Below, piece by piece: positions 52,350 through 60,923 of a DNA stretch of 64,000 nucleotides. Source of the stretch: Geobacter sp. (GTDB lineage: Bacteria > Desulfobacterota > Desulfuromonadia > Geobacterales > Geobacteraceae); NCBI GenBank assembly GCA_003574885.1, contig PJFC01000002.1:434001-498000 (forward strand), in the 5' to 3' direction. The notes beneath the pieces were generated by a model. The model had not been told where the DNA came from and did not search any database. It saw only the letters and a list, made by a program, of their open reading frames with translations. Positions within the stretch are counted from its first letter, which is position 1, and each line of letters starts with the position of its first letter. Position numbers and translations under genes: made by a program.

Positions 52350-53441
52350 CTAAGGACCCGTCATGTTAATCTTCAGCCCGTTGTCGGTTTCGGTGATCCG
52401 GTACGGGAGGAGTTTACCCTGGGCAGAATCGAGAACGATTCTGAGGAAGTTGGGGTGATTCCCGAAACGGACGGCGAGGATGCCGAATTTGTGGACCGGT
52501 ACCCTGACCGCCCCCAGGCCGTTAATCCCGTCGCTGATATCGATGACAAGTCGGGCAGGTTGGGACAGAGTAAAAGTCCGGTACCTGGTGATACGCCCTG
52601 TGGCGATTATATCAATGGCATCCTGGTCGATAGATATCCCGGTCACCGTGATTTGTCCAGCCGGTATGTACCCTGTAGTTCCGGCAGTGAAAGTGACCGG
52701 TGCTCCATCTGCCCCTGCCGGGGCGGTACCCGAAACCGGTGCCGCCTGCTCAGTCTCGGCTGACGGCATCTGCTTTGCCGCATCCAGCTTCGATGGTTCG
52801 GTATAGGTCCATTCGGCTGCGCGGGGAGCCGCACCCTTTTCTTCCACTGGTGCCGAAGGGGCAACCGCCTGCTTCACCCCGCCCAGCTGGAACGTGAGGC
52901 CGGCGGTGTAGGCGATGTTATTATACACTTCACGCCTCCGGTTCACGTCCCTTACATTGAAGTCGAGGATATGGCGGACATCACCACGCAGAGCAAGATA
53001 GTCGGTAAGGAATATCTTGATGCCGGCACCGTAATCAACCAGGGTATCATGGTCAACCTGACCTTGCCGGGAATCGAAAAAAATTATCCCGCCACCCGCG
53101 GCCACATAAGGTACGAAGCGATTCTGCGGGATGAAATGGTAGAGGATGTCACCCCGCACTTCGTACAGGTTCACTTTCTGCTGCGGGGGAACGGCTGTTG
53201 AAGTGAGATCAGGGCTGTAGGTGCCGGTAAGTTCCAGCGCCCAGTTTTGGGTCACATTGTAACCGACTGCAAGGCCATAGACCTCGCTGTTCTTAAGCTG
53301 CTGGTTACCTTCGAAGACATACCCACCCGCAAATGGTGTAATAGAGAGCGAATAGGGAAGGTTTTCGCCCCGTGCCACAACAGGCTGAAGACAGCCCATC
53401 ATCAGTAACGCCGCAACAATAGCTGCCTGGCATCGTTTCAT
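52350..53441 (-). CDS. Outer-membrane beta-barrel protein with C-terminal AMIN domain
   Basis: A 363-residue exported protein. After the signal peptide (about 1-24) comes an eight-strand barrel of the OmpA/OmpW kind (LSITPFAGGYVFEGNQQLKNSEVYGLAVGYNVTQNWALELTGTY... to FQLGG near 190). A Pro/Ala linker follows, then a C-terminal domain (about 255-363) with AMIN features: FTLSQPARLVIDISDGING, VPVHKFGILAVRFGNHPNFLRIVLDS. AMIN domains bind peptidoglycan in AmiC and PilQ. It thus anchors the outer membrane to the wall with AMIN where OmpA uses its own domain. It is convergent with the operon ending at 52255. Confidence 0.82.
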   Translation of the reverse strand: MKRCQAAIVAALLMMGCLQPVVARGENLPYSLSITPFAGGYVFEGNQQLKNSEVYGLAVGYNVTQNWALELTGTYSPDLTSTAVPPQQKVNLYEVRGDILYHFIPQNRFVPYVAAGGGIIFFDSRQGQVDHDTLVDYGAGIKIFLTDYLALRGDVRHILDFNVRDVNRRREVYNNIAYTAGLTFQLGGVKQAVAPSAPVEEKGAAPRAAEWTYTEPSKLDAAKQMPSAETEQAAPVSGTAPAGADGAPVTFTAGTTGYIPAGQITVTGISIDQDAIDIIATGRITRYRTFTLSQPARLVIDISDGINGLGAVRVPVHKFGILAVRFGNHPNFLRIVLDSAQGKLLPYRITETDNGLKINMTGP

Positions 53442-53501
53442 TTCAGCTTCCTCCTTGAAGTAAATCCGGGACCCGATCCAAAAGGCTATCCTTAAGGGCT
53501 G

Positions 53502-53543
53502 GGTTTCAACTCAAAATTCAAAACTCAAAATTCAAAACTGCCT
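53502..53543. repeat. 7-bp-unit array 7
   Basis: GGTTTCA, ACTCAAA, ATTCAAA, ACTCAAA, ATTCAAA, ACTGCCT, followed by TTCGTCG. A related GGGACCC-GATCCAA pair lies 15 bases before it. Confidence 0.85.
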
Positions 53544-53643
53544 TTCGTCGCGTCTTCACGGCAGGCGATTATACCTGAAATTCAGCGACAGGGAAAGAAA
53601 CAATTTCTGAAAAATAAATGTATTTCTAAAAGCTAAACGGCCG

Positions 53644-53685
53644 GGATATCGGGACTGGGTTTCAATTCAAAATTCAAAACTGCCT
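53644..53685. repeat. 7-bp-unit array 8, overlapping the galE 3' end
   Basis: GGATATC, GGGACTG, GGTTTCA, ATTCAAA, ATTCAAA, ACTGCCT in perfect register. The galE stop codon and its last three residue codons lie inside the array. Confidence 0.85.
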
Positions 53686-54645
53686 CATCATCCATCTCCA
53701 CGCCGTTTCCACAATCGACTCCAGGTCGGCGTACTGCGGCTTCCAGCCGAACTCAGTCACCAGCTTCCCTGCCGAGGCGACGAGACGGGCCGGGTCGCCC
53801 GGGCGGCGCGGGCCGGTCGCTACCGGAATGGTGCGTCCGGTCACCTTGCGGCAGACCTCGATCACCTCGCGGATGGAATACCCCGTGCCGTTCCCCAGGT
53901 TGCAGGTGAGCGAGCCCTTGCCGTCCAGGAGAGCCTGAAGAGCCAGGGTGTGGGCCGAGGCCAAGTCGCAGACGTGGATGTAGTCCCGGATACAGGTTCC
54001 GTCCGGGGTATCGTAATCTTCGCCGTTGATGGTGATAACATCGCGTCGCCCCAGGGCTGCCTGGAGGATGATCGGGATCAGGTGCGATTCCGGATCGTGG
54101 GCTTCGCCGATCTCACCCGAAGGATGAGCGCCGGCGGCGTTGAAATAGCGCAGACAGGCCGATTGCAGTCCCCAGGCGTGCCCGCAGTCGGCAAGGACCT
54201 GCTCGATCATCAGCTTCGAATGGCCGTAGGGGTTTTCGGGACGCAGGGGAGCGGTCTCGACGACGGGTACCGTCTCCGGGGTGCCGTAGACGGCCGCAGT
54301 GGAGGAGAAAACGAAGCGTTTCACCCCTCCCCTTTCCATGGCGGAAAGGAGGTTAAGGGTATTGGCCACGTTGTTCTGGTAGTACTTCAGTGGCGCGGTG
54401 ACGGACTCCCCTACCTGGATGAACGAAGCGAAGTGCATCACTGCCCCGAAGTCGTGGCCGGCGAACAGACGGTCGAGCCCATCCCGGTCAGCCAGATCCC
54501 CCTCGATCAGCCGCCCTTCCGGCACGGCCCAGGCGTGGCCGGTGGAGAGGTTGTCGAGAACCAGCGGATCAAAGCCCTTGTCGAGCAGCTCGCGGACCAT
54601 ATGGGAACCGATGTAGCCGGCACCGCCGACAACCAGTATTTTCAT
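53674..54645 (-). CDS. galE: UDP-glucose 4-epimerase
   Basis: A 323-residue extended short-chain dehydrogenase interconverting UDP-glucose and UDP-galactose (or the N-acetyl forms). It has VVGGAGYIGSHMVRELLD for NAD, the Ser/Thr motif FSSTAAVYG and the catalytic YGHSK, then YFNAAGAHPSGEIGE, all GalE features. GGAGG precedes the ATG. It is the first gene read of the glycan locus and supplies nucleotide sugar for the transferases that follow. Its C-terminus (WRWMMRQF) is encoded partly by a 7-bp repeat array. Confidence 0.94.
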   Translation of the reverse strand: MKILVVGGAGYIGSHMVRELLDKGFDPLVLDNLSTGHAWAVPEGRLIEGDLADRDGLDRLFAGHDFGAVMHFASFIQVGESVTAPLKYYQNNVANTLNLLSAMERGGVKRFVFSSTAAVYGTPETVPVVETAPLRPENPYGHSKLMIEQVLADCGHAWGLQSACLRYFNAAGAHPSGEIGEAHDPESHLIPIILQAALGRRDVITINGEDYDTPDGTCIRDYIHVCDLASAHTLALQALLDGKGSLTCNLGNGTGYSIREVIEVCRKVTGRTIPVATGPRRPGDPARLVASAGKLVTEFGWKPQYADLESIVETAWRWMMRQF

Positions 54646-54670
54646 GGTGAAACCTCCGTGTGTTAGAAAC

Positions 54671-54749
54671 GGGGACTAGGAACTGGGACCCAAAAATCGG
54701 GCCTAAAGGACCAGGGTTTTAATTCAAAATTCAGAATTCAGAATTGCCT
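54671..54749. repeat. 7-bp-unit array 9
   Basis: GGGGACT, AGGAACT, GGGACCC, AAAAATC, GGGCCTA, AAGGACC, then AGGGTTTTA (9 bases), ATTCAAA, ATTCAGA, ATTCAGA, ATTGCCT. It lies 25 bases upstream of galE. Confidence 0.8.
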
Positions 54750-54820
54750 TTTGTCGTTATCCTGTTTATCCAATGTATCCCTGTTAAACAGCCTTTGACT
54801 TTCAGAGGTTATGAACTTTA

Positions 54821-54848
54821 ACTGAAAACTGAAAACTCAGAATTCAAT
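54821..54848. repeat. 7-bp-unit array 10, overlapping a 3' end
   Basis: ACTGAAA, ACTGAAA, ACTCAGA, ATTCAAT. It contains the stop codon of the dehydratase gene at 54844. Confidence 0.75.
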
Positions 54849-56799
54849 CCTGCTTATAATGCTGCACATGCCGCATCAGCAGTTCCTTCACCACCTGCCG
54901 GTTGTCCAGCCCCGGCGCCACGTCGGGGAGGGCGGCGAATTCCGCCAGCATCCGGTCGATCTCCTCGGTGGTATGGGCGGCGCTGTTGCGCGCCACGAAG
55001 ACCTTCTGGTGGCGGGTCGCTTCCGTCCCCTCCTCGGCGGTCAGGATCTCCTCGAACAGCTTTTCCCCCGGCCGCAGTCCCACGAATTCGATGGGGATGT
55101 CCTCGTACGGCTTCAGGCCGTGCAGGCGGATCAGCTCCTCCGCCAGCTCCACCACCTTCACCGGTTCACCCATGTCCAGCACCAGCACTTCGCCGTTGTT
55201 GCCGAGCACCGCAGCCTGGAGCACCAGCGACACCGCCTCGGGAATGGTCATGAAGTAGCGCTTCATCTCCCGGTCGGTTACCGTCAGTGGGCCGCCCCGC
55301 TTCAGCTGCTCCATGAACAGCGGCAGCACGCTCCCCCTGCTCCCGAGCACGTTACCGAACCTGACCGAAGTGTACTCCGTCCCCCCCTCGCGGCTGTAGG
55401 CGGTGCAGACGTACTCCGCCACCCGCTTGGTCGCCCCCATGATGCTCGTCGGCATTACCGCCTTGTCGGTGGAGATCATGACGAACCGTTCCACCCCATG
55501 CAGCTGGCAGGCCCGGGCCAGGTTGCGGGTGCCGAAGATGTTCACCTTCACCGCCTCCGACGAGTTGTCCTCCATCATCGGCACATGCTTGTAGGCGGCG
55601 GCGTGGAACACCAGCTGGGGGCGATGGGTCCCGATCACCCCCCCTACCCGCACGGCGTCCCGCACATCCCCCACCACGTAGTGGAGCCGGTCGGCCATTT
55701 CCGGAAAGGCCCGGTTGAGCTGCAGGCGCATGTTGTGCAGTTCCGTTTCGTCGATCTCGAACAGGATCAGGCTGGCCGGTTTGAAACCGCAGACCTGGCG
55801 GACGATCTCCGAGCCGATGGAGCCGCAGGCACCGGTCACCATGATCGCCTTGTCGGTCAGAAGCTCCTCGATCCGGTCGTACTCCACCTCCACCGCCTGC
55901 CTGCCGATCAGGTCCTCGATGCTGATTTCGCTCAGCTCCTTCAGGCTCACCTCGAAGCGGGCGTGATGCTTGTACATCTGAGGGACCATCTTGATCCGGG
56001 TTATCCCCGCCTCCCGGGCGGCATGGTGGATCTTGCGCAGCGACTTGAAGTGGGTCGAGGGGATGGCGATGATCACCACCTCCACGTCACGCTTCCGCAC
56101 CGCCTCCGCCAGCCGGTCCGTCACGCCGAGCACCCGCACCCCGTGGATGAATGACCCCACCTTCATCGGGTTGTCGTCCAGGAAGCCGACCGGGTAGTAC
56201 TCGGCAAAGTCCCGCCGCGCCATGTCCCGCAGCACCAGTTCCCCCGTTATCCCGGCCCCCACGATCAGGGTCCGCTTCCCCTGGGCGAAGCTCCGTTTGT
56301 TCCGGATCACCTCCAGGTAGCCCCGGCGGGAGATACGCAGGGCACAGACGAAAAGGAACGAAATGAGGCCGTCGAGGATGAAGAGGCTCCGGGGAAAGTG
56401 CACGCCATAGTGGTCCAGATGGAGATACGGGAGGGGGGTAATGACCAGCAGCACCATGAGGAATGCTTCCGCGACCAGGGTGGCAAGCCCGATGTTGTAC
56501 AGTTCGATCAGGCCGACGAAGCGCCAGGTCATCTTGTAGACCTTGAAAACGGCGAACAGGGCGAGCTTGACCACGAGAAAGAACGGGAGTGCTTCGGTGA
56601 TAAGCGGGATATAGCCCGGTTTGATCCGCAAGTCGAACCGGAGGTAGAGGGCAAGATAGAGGGAGAGGGTGACAATCAGCGCATCTCCCAGAAAAAAGAA
56701 GATGAAACGCTTGAGTGCCGAGGGGCGGATCAGCTTGTCGATCAACTGCTCAGGGGCAATGAAGGTATATTTATCGGGGTTATGAGATATCGGGGGCAT
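54844..56799 (-). CDS. UDP-sugar 4,6-dehydratase, membrane type (PglF/WbpM/CapD family)
   Basis: A 651-residue membrane enzyme. Four helices (about 30-135) are followed by a first Rossmann-like region (LIVGAGITGELVLRDMA) and the catalytic SDR domain from about 295 (IMVTGACGSIGSEIVRQV). The active-site segment reads ISTDKAVMPTSIMGATKR, with Asp-Lys replacing the usual Tyr-Lys pair, as in PglF and WbpM. The family converts UDP-GlcNAc to a 4-keto-6-deoxy sugar, the first step to bacillosamine- or quinovosamine-type sugars. The gene is long with a weak ribosome site. It fits the sugar transferase downstream. Confidence 0.92.
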   Translation of the reverse strand: MPPISHNPDKYTFIAPEQLIDKLIRPSALKRFIFFFLGDALIVTLSLYLALYLRFDLRIKPGYIPLITEALPFFLVVKLALFAVFKVYKMTWRFVGLIELYNIGLATLVAEAFLMVLLVITPLPYLHLDHYGVHFPRSLFILDGLISFLFVCALRISRRGYLEVIRNKRSFAQGKRTLIVGAGITGELVLRDMARRDFAEYYPVGFLDDNPMKVGSFIHGVRVLGVTDRLAEAVRKRDVEVVIIAIPSTHFKSLRKIHHAAREAGITRIKMVPQMYKHHARFEVSLKELSEISIEDLIGRQAVEVEYDRIEELLTDKAIMVTGACGSIGSEIVRQVCGFKPASLILFEIDETELHNMRLQLNRAFPEMADRLHYVVGDVRDAVRVGGVIGTHRPQLVFHAAAYKHVPMMEDNSSEAVKVNIFGTRNLARACQLHGVERFVMISTDKAVMPTSIMGATKRVAEYVCTAYSREGGTEYTSVRFGNVLGSRGSVLPLFMEQLKRGGPLTVTDREMKRYFMTIPEAVSLVLQAAVLGNNGEVLVLDMGEPVKVVELAEELIRLHGLKPYEDIPIEFVGLRPGEKLFEEILTAEEGTEATRHQKVFVARNSAAHTTEEIDRMLAEFAALPDVAPGLDNRQVVKELLMRHVQHYKQD

Positions 56800-56968
56800 G
56801 GGTTACCGTTCGTCAAGCATATATTTCTTTGAAATTAAATCATCACTAGTGCAAAGCAATAGTTACACCCAAAAGAGCAAAAAAACAAATGATTATAGTG
56901 GGTCGATGTACAACGGGAATTATTTCTGTGGAGTGTAAACCGGATACTCACTAGCAAAACCGTGATCC

Positions 56969-57024
56969 GGACCCAAAATGCGGGCCTGGTTCTAAGTTTT
57001 TCGTCGCGTCGTTGCGTCGTCGCG
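56969..57024. repeat. 7-bp-unit array 11 (GGACCCA/CGTCGCG type)
   Basis: The segment from GGACCCAAAATGCGGGCCT matches GGACCCAAAAATCGGGCCT of array 9, then TTTTTCG and short CGTCGCG/TCGTTGC units follow. It lies in the 243-base gap before the dehydratase (56800-57042), which otherwise holds only a likely promoter region. Confidence 0.55.
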
Positions 57025-57042
57025 TGAGATCAGATTTAGACA

Positions 57043-57606
57043 TCAATGTTTGACGCCTTCACTCTTCACCACTTTTACAAACGTAAGAAAAATAATCCGG
57101 AGGTCCAGGGCAAAGGTGCGGTTGTTCAGGTAGTACTCGTCAAATTCCACCTTGACCGGAATAGGTAGCTCGTCCCGGCCGTTGATCTGCGCCCAGCCGG
57201 TCAGGCCGGGGGGCAAAGCATGCACTCCCTTCCGGGTGCGGAGTTCGATCAGGTCTTCCTGGTTGAACAGGGCCGGGCGGGGACCGACGATGCTCATGTC
57301 ACCTTTCAGGATGCTGAACAGTTGGGGGAGTTCGTCGAGGCTGGATTTGCGAAGGAACTTGCCAACGGGGGTGAGCCAGCGGTCGGGATCTCCCAGAAGA
57401 TGGGTGGCAACAGCGGGGGTGTCGATGCGCATGGTGCGGAATTTGGGCATCTTGAAGATGACGTTGTTGCGCCCTACCCGGTCGGACCAGTAGAGGATCG
57501 GACCGGGGGATGTGAGCCGGACCAGTGCCGCCACGAGGAGCATGGGGAGGATCAGGAAAAGGATGGCGGTCAGTGCCATAGTAAAATCAAAGGTGCGCTT
57601 CAGCAT
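57043..57606 (-). CDS. Initiating sugar-phosphate transferase (PglC/WcaJ type)
   Basis: A 187-residue polyprenol-phosphate sugar-1-phosphate transferase. One N-terminal membrane segment (FTMALTAILFLILPMLLVAALVRL) is followed by the catalytic core: FKMPKFRTMRIDTP, FLRKSSLDELPQLFSILKGDMSIVGPRP and LPPGLTGWAQINGRDELP. The short single-domain form is that of PglC. It places the first sugar on undecaprenyl phosphate, with the deoxy sugar from the neighbouring dehydratase as probable donor. Confidence 0.93.
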   Translation of the reverse strand: MLKRTFDFTMALTAILFLILPMLLVAALVRLTSPGPILYWSDRVGRNNVIFKMPKFRTMRIDTPAVATHLLGDPDRWLTPVGKFLRKSSLDELPQLFSILKGDMSIVGPRPALFNQEDLIELRTRKGVHALPPGLTGWAQINGRDELPIPVKVEFDEYYLNNRTFALDLRIIFLTFVKVVKSEGVKH

Positions 57607-57649
57607 AACATTTCATCCATTATCGTTCTTGTTTGGCTAACCCGAAATA

Positions 57650-57684
57650 ACTCAAAACTGATAATTCAAAATCCAAAACTCAAA
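57650..57684. repeat. 7-bp-unit array 12, overlapping a 3' end
   Basis: ACTCAAA, ACTGATA, ATTCAAA, ATCCAAA, ACTCAAA, then ATTTGTCGCGG. The epimerase stop (57680) lies in the last unit. Confidence 0.8.
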
Positions 57685-58633
57685 ATTTGTCGCGGAACCA
57701 GGTGACGGTTTGCAAAAGCCCCTGCTCCATCGTGAAGGGTGGCTGCCAGCCAAGCTCTCGTCTGATTTTAGAGCTGTCCACCGTCAGGGAACCGGCAAGA
57801 CGGTCAACAGCAGCTTTCTTACCGGTCAATGTTCCAGCCAGGCTCATGAGCGACAGCGGAACCGGGAAAAACCGTGCCGGGCGGCCGAAGGCGGCGGCAA
57901 TCCTGCGCACCAGCTCAAGCGTTGAAACATCCTCGCCGTCGCTCACGAGATATGTCTGTCCTGTCGCACGGGGGTGGGTTGCGCAGAGAGTAACGGCATC
58001 CACAAGGTTCCCCAGCCCGATAAGGCTGCGTTTATTGCTGATGCAGGCGAGTGGCAGGGGAACGCCGCGCCGTACCGTCTCCAGCAGACGTCGGAAATTC
58101 GCTTTCACGCCGGGGCCGTAGACCAGGGGCGGCCGGATGATCACCACTTCAAGACCGGTATCTGCGGCAACCTTGCGGAGAACATTTTCTGCTTCCAACT
58201 TGCTGACACCGTAGGGATCTTCCGGCGCCGGTGGATCGTCTTCCGTGTACGGCACCACCCTACCTTCACCGTTCACCTTTACAGAACTGAGAAAGACCAG
58301 GCGTCGCACCCCGGCAGCGGCGGCCTGACGTGTCAGGTTTTCTGTGCCCGCCACGTTAACCCGACGAAACTCCGCCAAGGGGTCTGCAGCATCCTCGTTC
58401 ATCACATGGACCCGCGCCGCCAGGTGTACCACCACATCGACACCGCGCAGGGCATCGGCATACACTGTCGTGTCCGACAGCGATTGCACCACGACCTTCT
58501 CCACCGTTTCAGGCAGATGATCGGTCCGTTCCCCGGCCAGCACCGCCGCGCGTACCTGACACGTTTCACGTCCCAACCGTTCGAGGAGTGCCGTTCCCAC
58601 AAAACCGGTGGCTCCGGTGATAAGCAAGTTCAT
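57680..58633 (-). CDS. NAD-dependent nucleotide-sugar epimerase/reductase
   Basis: A 317-residue extended SDR: LLITGATGFVGTALLERLG for NAD(P), HLAARVHVMNE, FLSSVKVNGEG and the catalytic YGVSK. The sequence is closest in pattern to WbpV/TviC-like proteins found between a membrane dehydratase and a sugar transferase, which reduce the 4-keto sugar, rather than to GalE. That order (dehydratase, transferase, reductase) is kept here. Its substrate is inferred. AGGGA precedes the ATG. Confidence 0.85.
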   Translation of the reverse strand: MNLLITGATGFVGTALLERLGRETCQVRAAVLAGERTDHLPETVEKVVVQSLSDTTVYADALRGVDVVVHLAARVHVMNEDAADPLAEFRRVNVAGTENLTRQAAAAGVRRLVFLSSVKVNGEGRVVPYTEDDPPAPEDPYGVSKLEAENVLRKVAADTGLEVVIIRPPLVYGPGVKANFRRLLETVRRGVPLPLACISNKRSLIGLGNLVDAVTLCATHPRATGQTYLVSDGEDVSTLELVRRIAAAFGRPARFFPVPLSLMSLAGTLTGKKAAVDRLAGSLTVDSSKIRRELGWQPPFTMEQGLLQTVTWFRDKF

Positions 58634-58708
58634 GTAGTCCCTACTATTTAGTATCTTACGGTCACAATATTGGTAACTGTAAGTAAAAAATTGAGTTTAA
58701 AAAAAGCA

Positions 58709-59806
58709 CTATTTGGATTCTAAAAACAAATTTTGATATTTATCAGTTACTACGCTCCATAAATATCGTCTTTTTGCTATTTCTTTCATTCTTAACTTGT
58801 AAGGACTTTTATCAATTTTGTTTTCAAGATAGTTGTTTACTATAGCCTCTAACTCTTCCTTAGATCTGAAGTAGATTGCAGAATTTTCTGTTGTTTCTAT
58901 ATTATAAGGAACATTGAATACAACACAACATAAACCGAGATTCATAGCTTCAACTAACGAGGGATTTGTTCCGCCAACGCTATGCCCATGAATATATAAA
59001 CAACAGTTTCCGCGAAGTTCGTCGAGTTCGGCTTGTTCGTATATAGGGTCTAATAAAATCAGGTTTGAACTGTTATTGTATTTCTTTCTCAGCTCAATTC
59101 CATAGCTACTAAAATTCCAATTCCCAATAACAACAAGTTTCAATGTGGTATTCTTGAAAGCAGCAAGTATCATATCAAGATTGTTCTCGGGCTCAATGCG
59201 ACATACTTTGAAAGCATAATTGTCAGGTAGTATTGAATACTTATGCTGAGTCGTAATTTTCATAGGAACATATTTTGCGTTATCACCTCCGTATTCAATT
59301 AATTCTGAGTTGATCTTATATTTCTCTAAAACATATTCCTGGATTTTTATATTGTCTGAAATAACAATATCAGAATAATTAACACCGAATTTTTCGGATT
59401 GAAGTAGAAAAGCTTTTGCAAACCTTCCCCATTTTCCTCTTTTCCATTCAGCACCATCAATATTCAATATAATTTTTTTACTGAGCAGCCTGGCGATAGG
59501 CAAAAAAATACAGCCAGATGTTCCAAGAACTAAAAGAATATCGTACCTTTTATAAATAGCGTGAATCATAGATACTATATCGTAGGGTATGCTCTGAATT
59601 CCATTTGCTTTTAAAGGTATTATTTTTAACTCTGCATCGTTAAACTTTTTCAAACCTTTTTGTGCATTGAAAAAACTTGTGTACACAATAAATGAAAAAT
59701 TTTCTTTCAAGTTGTCTGTTAAATGATTGAGTAATTGATCCCATCCACCATATCGGCCGGGAAGTCCGTTGGTTCCAATAATGGCAATTGTTTTTTTCTT
59801 AACCAT
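58709..59806 (-). CDS. Glycosyltransferase with DUF1972-type N-terminus
   Basis: A 365-residue GT-B glycosyltransferase. The start IAIIGTNGLPGRYGGWDQLLNHL and the segment SGCIFLPIARLLSKKIILNIDGAEWKRGKWG mark the rhamnosyltransferase-like DUF1972 group. The C-terminal half has the acidic donor site GTNPSLVEAMNLG. Codon use is AT-rich, unlike the genes upstream to 57680, marking the start of a region of different composition. GAGGA precedes the ATG. It overlaps the next gene by 8 bases. Confidence 0.85.
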   Translation of the reverse strand: MVKKKTIAIIGTNGLPGRYGGWDQLLNHLTDNLKENFSFIVYTSFFNAQKGLKKFNDAELKIIPLKANGIQSIPYDIVSMIHAIYKRYDILLVLGTSGCIFLPIARLLSKKIILNIDGAEWKRGKWGRFAKAFLLQSEKFGVNYSDIVISDNIKIQEYVLEKYKINSELIEYGGDNAKYVPMKITTQHKYSILPDNYAFKVCRIEPENNLDMILAAFKNTTLKLVVIGNWNFSSYGIELRKKYNNSSNLILLDPIYEQAELDELRGNCCLYIHGHSVGGTNPSLVEAMNLGLCCVVFNVPYNIETTENSAIYFRSKEELEAIVNNYLENKIDKSPYKLRMKEIAKRRYLWSVVTDKYQNLFLESK

Positions 59807-60923
59807 TTTTCCTCGTCTCCAAGCGTGATTCTGAAATTAGCCGACAGATGTTTTCTGCAAACCGTCTTGATGAGAACTCGGCGGCTCGTTTCCGGCACTC
59901 AACTGACATGTGCGCGACTAAGTTCTTATTTCTGTAAAGATGCAGCACCTTCTCACTAAGTGAATCTATACCTCGTGAATCGACCATGAACCCCTGCACG
60001 CCATCCTCGACCAATTCGATTGGCCCCCCCACCGGCGGGACGATCACCGGAATGCCGAAGGCCATCGACTCCAGTATCGTCATGCCGAAGGTCTCCACCC
60101 ACTGATCAACCCGCGAGAGGTTAAGGACCAGGCTTGCCCTGCCATAGTATGCCGTCGTGTCTGTCGTCCGCGGATGTACAGCGATATTAGACGGAAGGGT
60201 CCGGCAGGCGAAGTAGCGTTCAATCGTCTTTTGGTCATCATTCACCACCAGATCGAAGCGGATATCTGTCTGGTCATTCAGCGCATCTGCCAAGCTCAGG
60301 AGCTCTGGAACCCCCTTGTAATCGCGCAACGAAGCAATCATCAAAATATTGAAGTATCCGTCATGATTGTGCGCATATGCTGACGTTCCTGCCTTGGCGA
60401 AGAAACCGACATCGAGCGCATTGTACACACGTCGTGCGGGTATATCCGGAATGGGCAATGCCTTCATATGGGCATCGGAGACATAAATATTGAGTGATGA
60501 GGTCATTCGGGCGATGGTGGTAAGCAGGTATTTGAGCGGTGCCGGGTTAATGGAGATTTCGTGGACATGATAGATAACTCTTCTGCCGGTCAGCCTGCCA
60601 TAGAGGGCCGCGCCGAAAGGGAGCAGAGTATTGACATAGATCACGGCGTTCTTGTCGATAGTGCGGTCAGCCAACAGTTTACAGAATAAAACAGCCTGGC
60701 TGAAGAAGTAGGTAAAGAGCGTCAGGATTCGGTGCTCCATCCTTCTGTACCAGTAGCGGGAGATGGGGATATCACAATGTGAAAGGACACCATCACCGCA
60801 ACTGCCCAAGTAGAGTTTAGAACGAATCTTTTGCGAATGAACAGCTCCGATAGTCTCTTTCAAAACTCTGGGACTGCCGGAAGAGTCGTTAAGGAGGTGC
60901 ACGAAGACCAGCTCAAATGACAT
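59799..60923 (-). CDS. GT-B (group 1) glycosyltransferase
   Basis: A 374-residue transferase with MSFELVFVHLLNDSSGSPRVLKETI at the N-terminus, a middle AHNHDGYFNILMIASLRDYKGVPELL start of the donor domain, and the ETFGMTILESMAFGIPVIVPPVGGP donor motif (EX7E type). The ATG at 60923 is chosen since it starts the fold directly; the frame is open to 61031 inside the neighbour. It overlaps the acetyltransferase gene by 11 bases. GC content is nearer that of the core genome than its neighbours on either side. Confidence 0.88.
   Translation of the reverse strand: MSFELVFVHLLNDSSGSPRVLKETIGAVHSQKIRSKLYLGSCGDGVLSHCDIPISRYWYRRMEHRILTLFTYFFSQAVLFCKLLADRTIDKNAVIYVNTLLPFGAALYGRLTGRRVIYHVHEISINPAPLKYLLTTIARMTSSLNIYVSDAHMKALPIPDIPARRVYNALDVGFFAKAGTSAYAHNHDGYFNILMIASLRDYKGVPELLSLADALNDQTDIRFDLVVNDDQKTIERYFACRTLPSNIAVHPRTTDTTAYYGRASLVLNLSRVDQWVETFGMTILESMAFGIPVIVPPVGGPIELVEDGVQGFMVDSRGIDSLSEKVLHLYRNKNLVAHMSVECRKRAAEFSSRRFAENICRLISESRLETRKNG

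Noticed and set aside
54859-56154. His/Gln/Leu-rich plus-strand open frame opposite the dehydratase
   Set aside because: Composition is that of the complement of GC-rich coding DNA; the minus-strand enzyme is certain.
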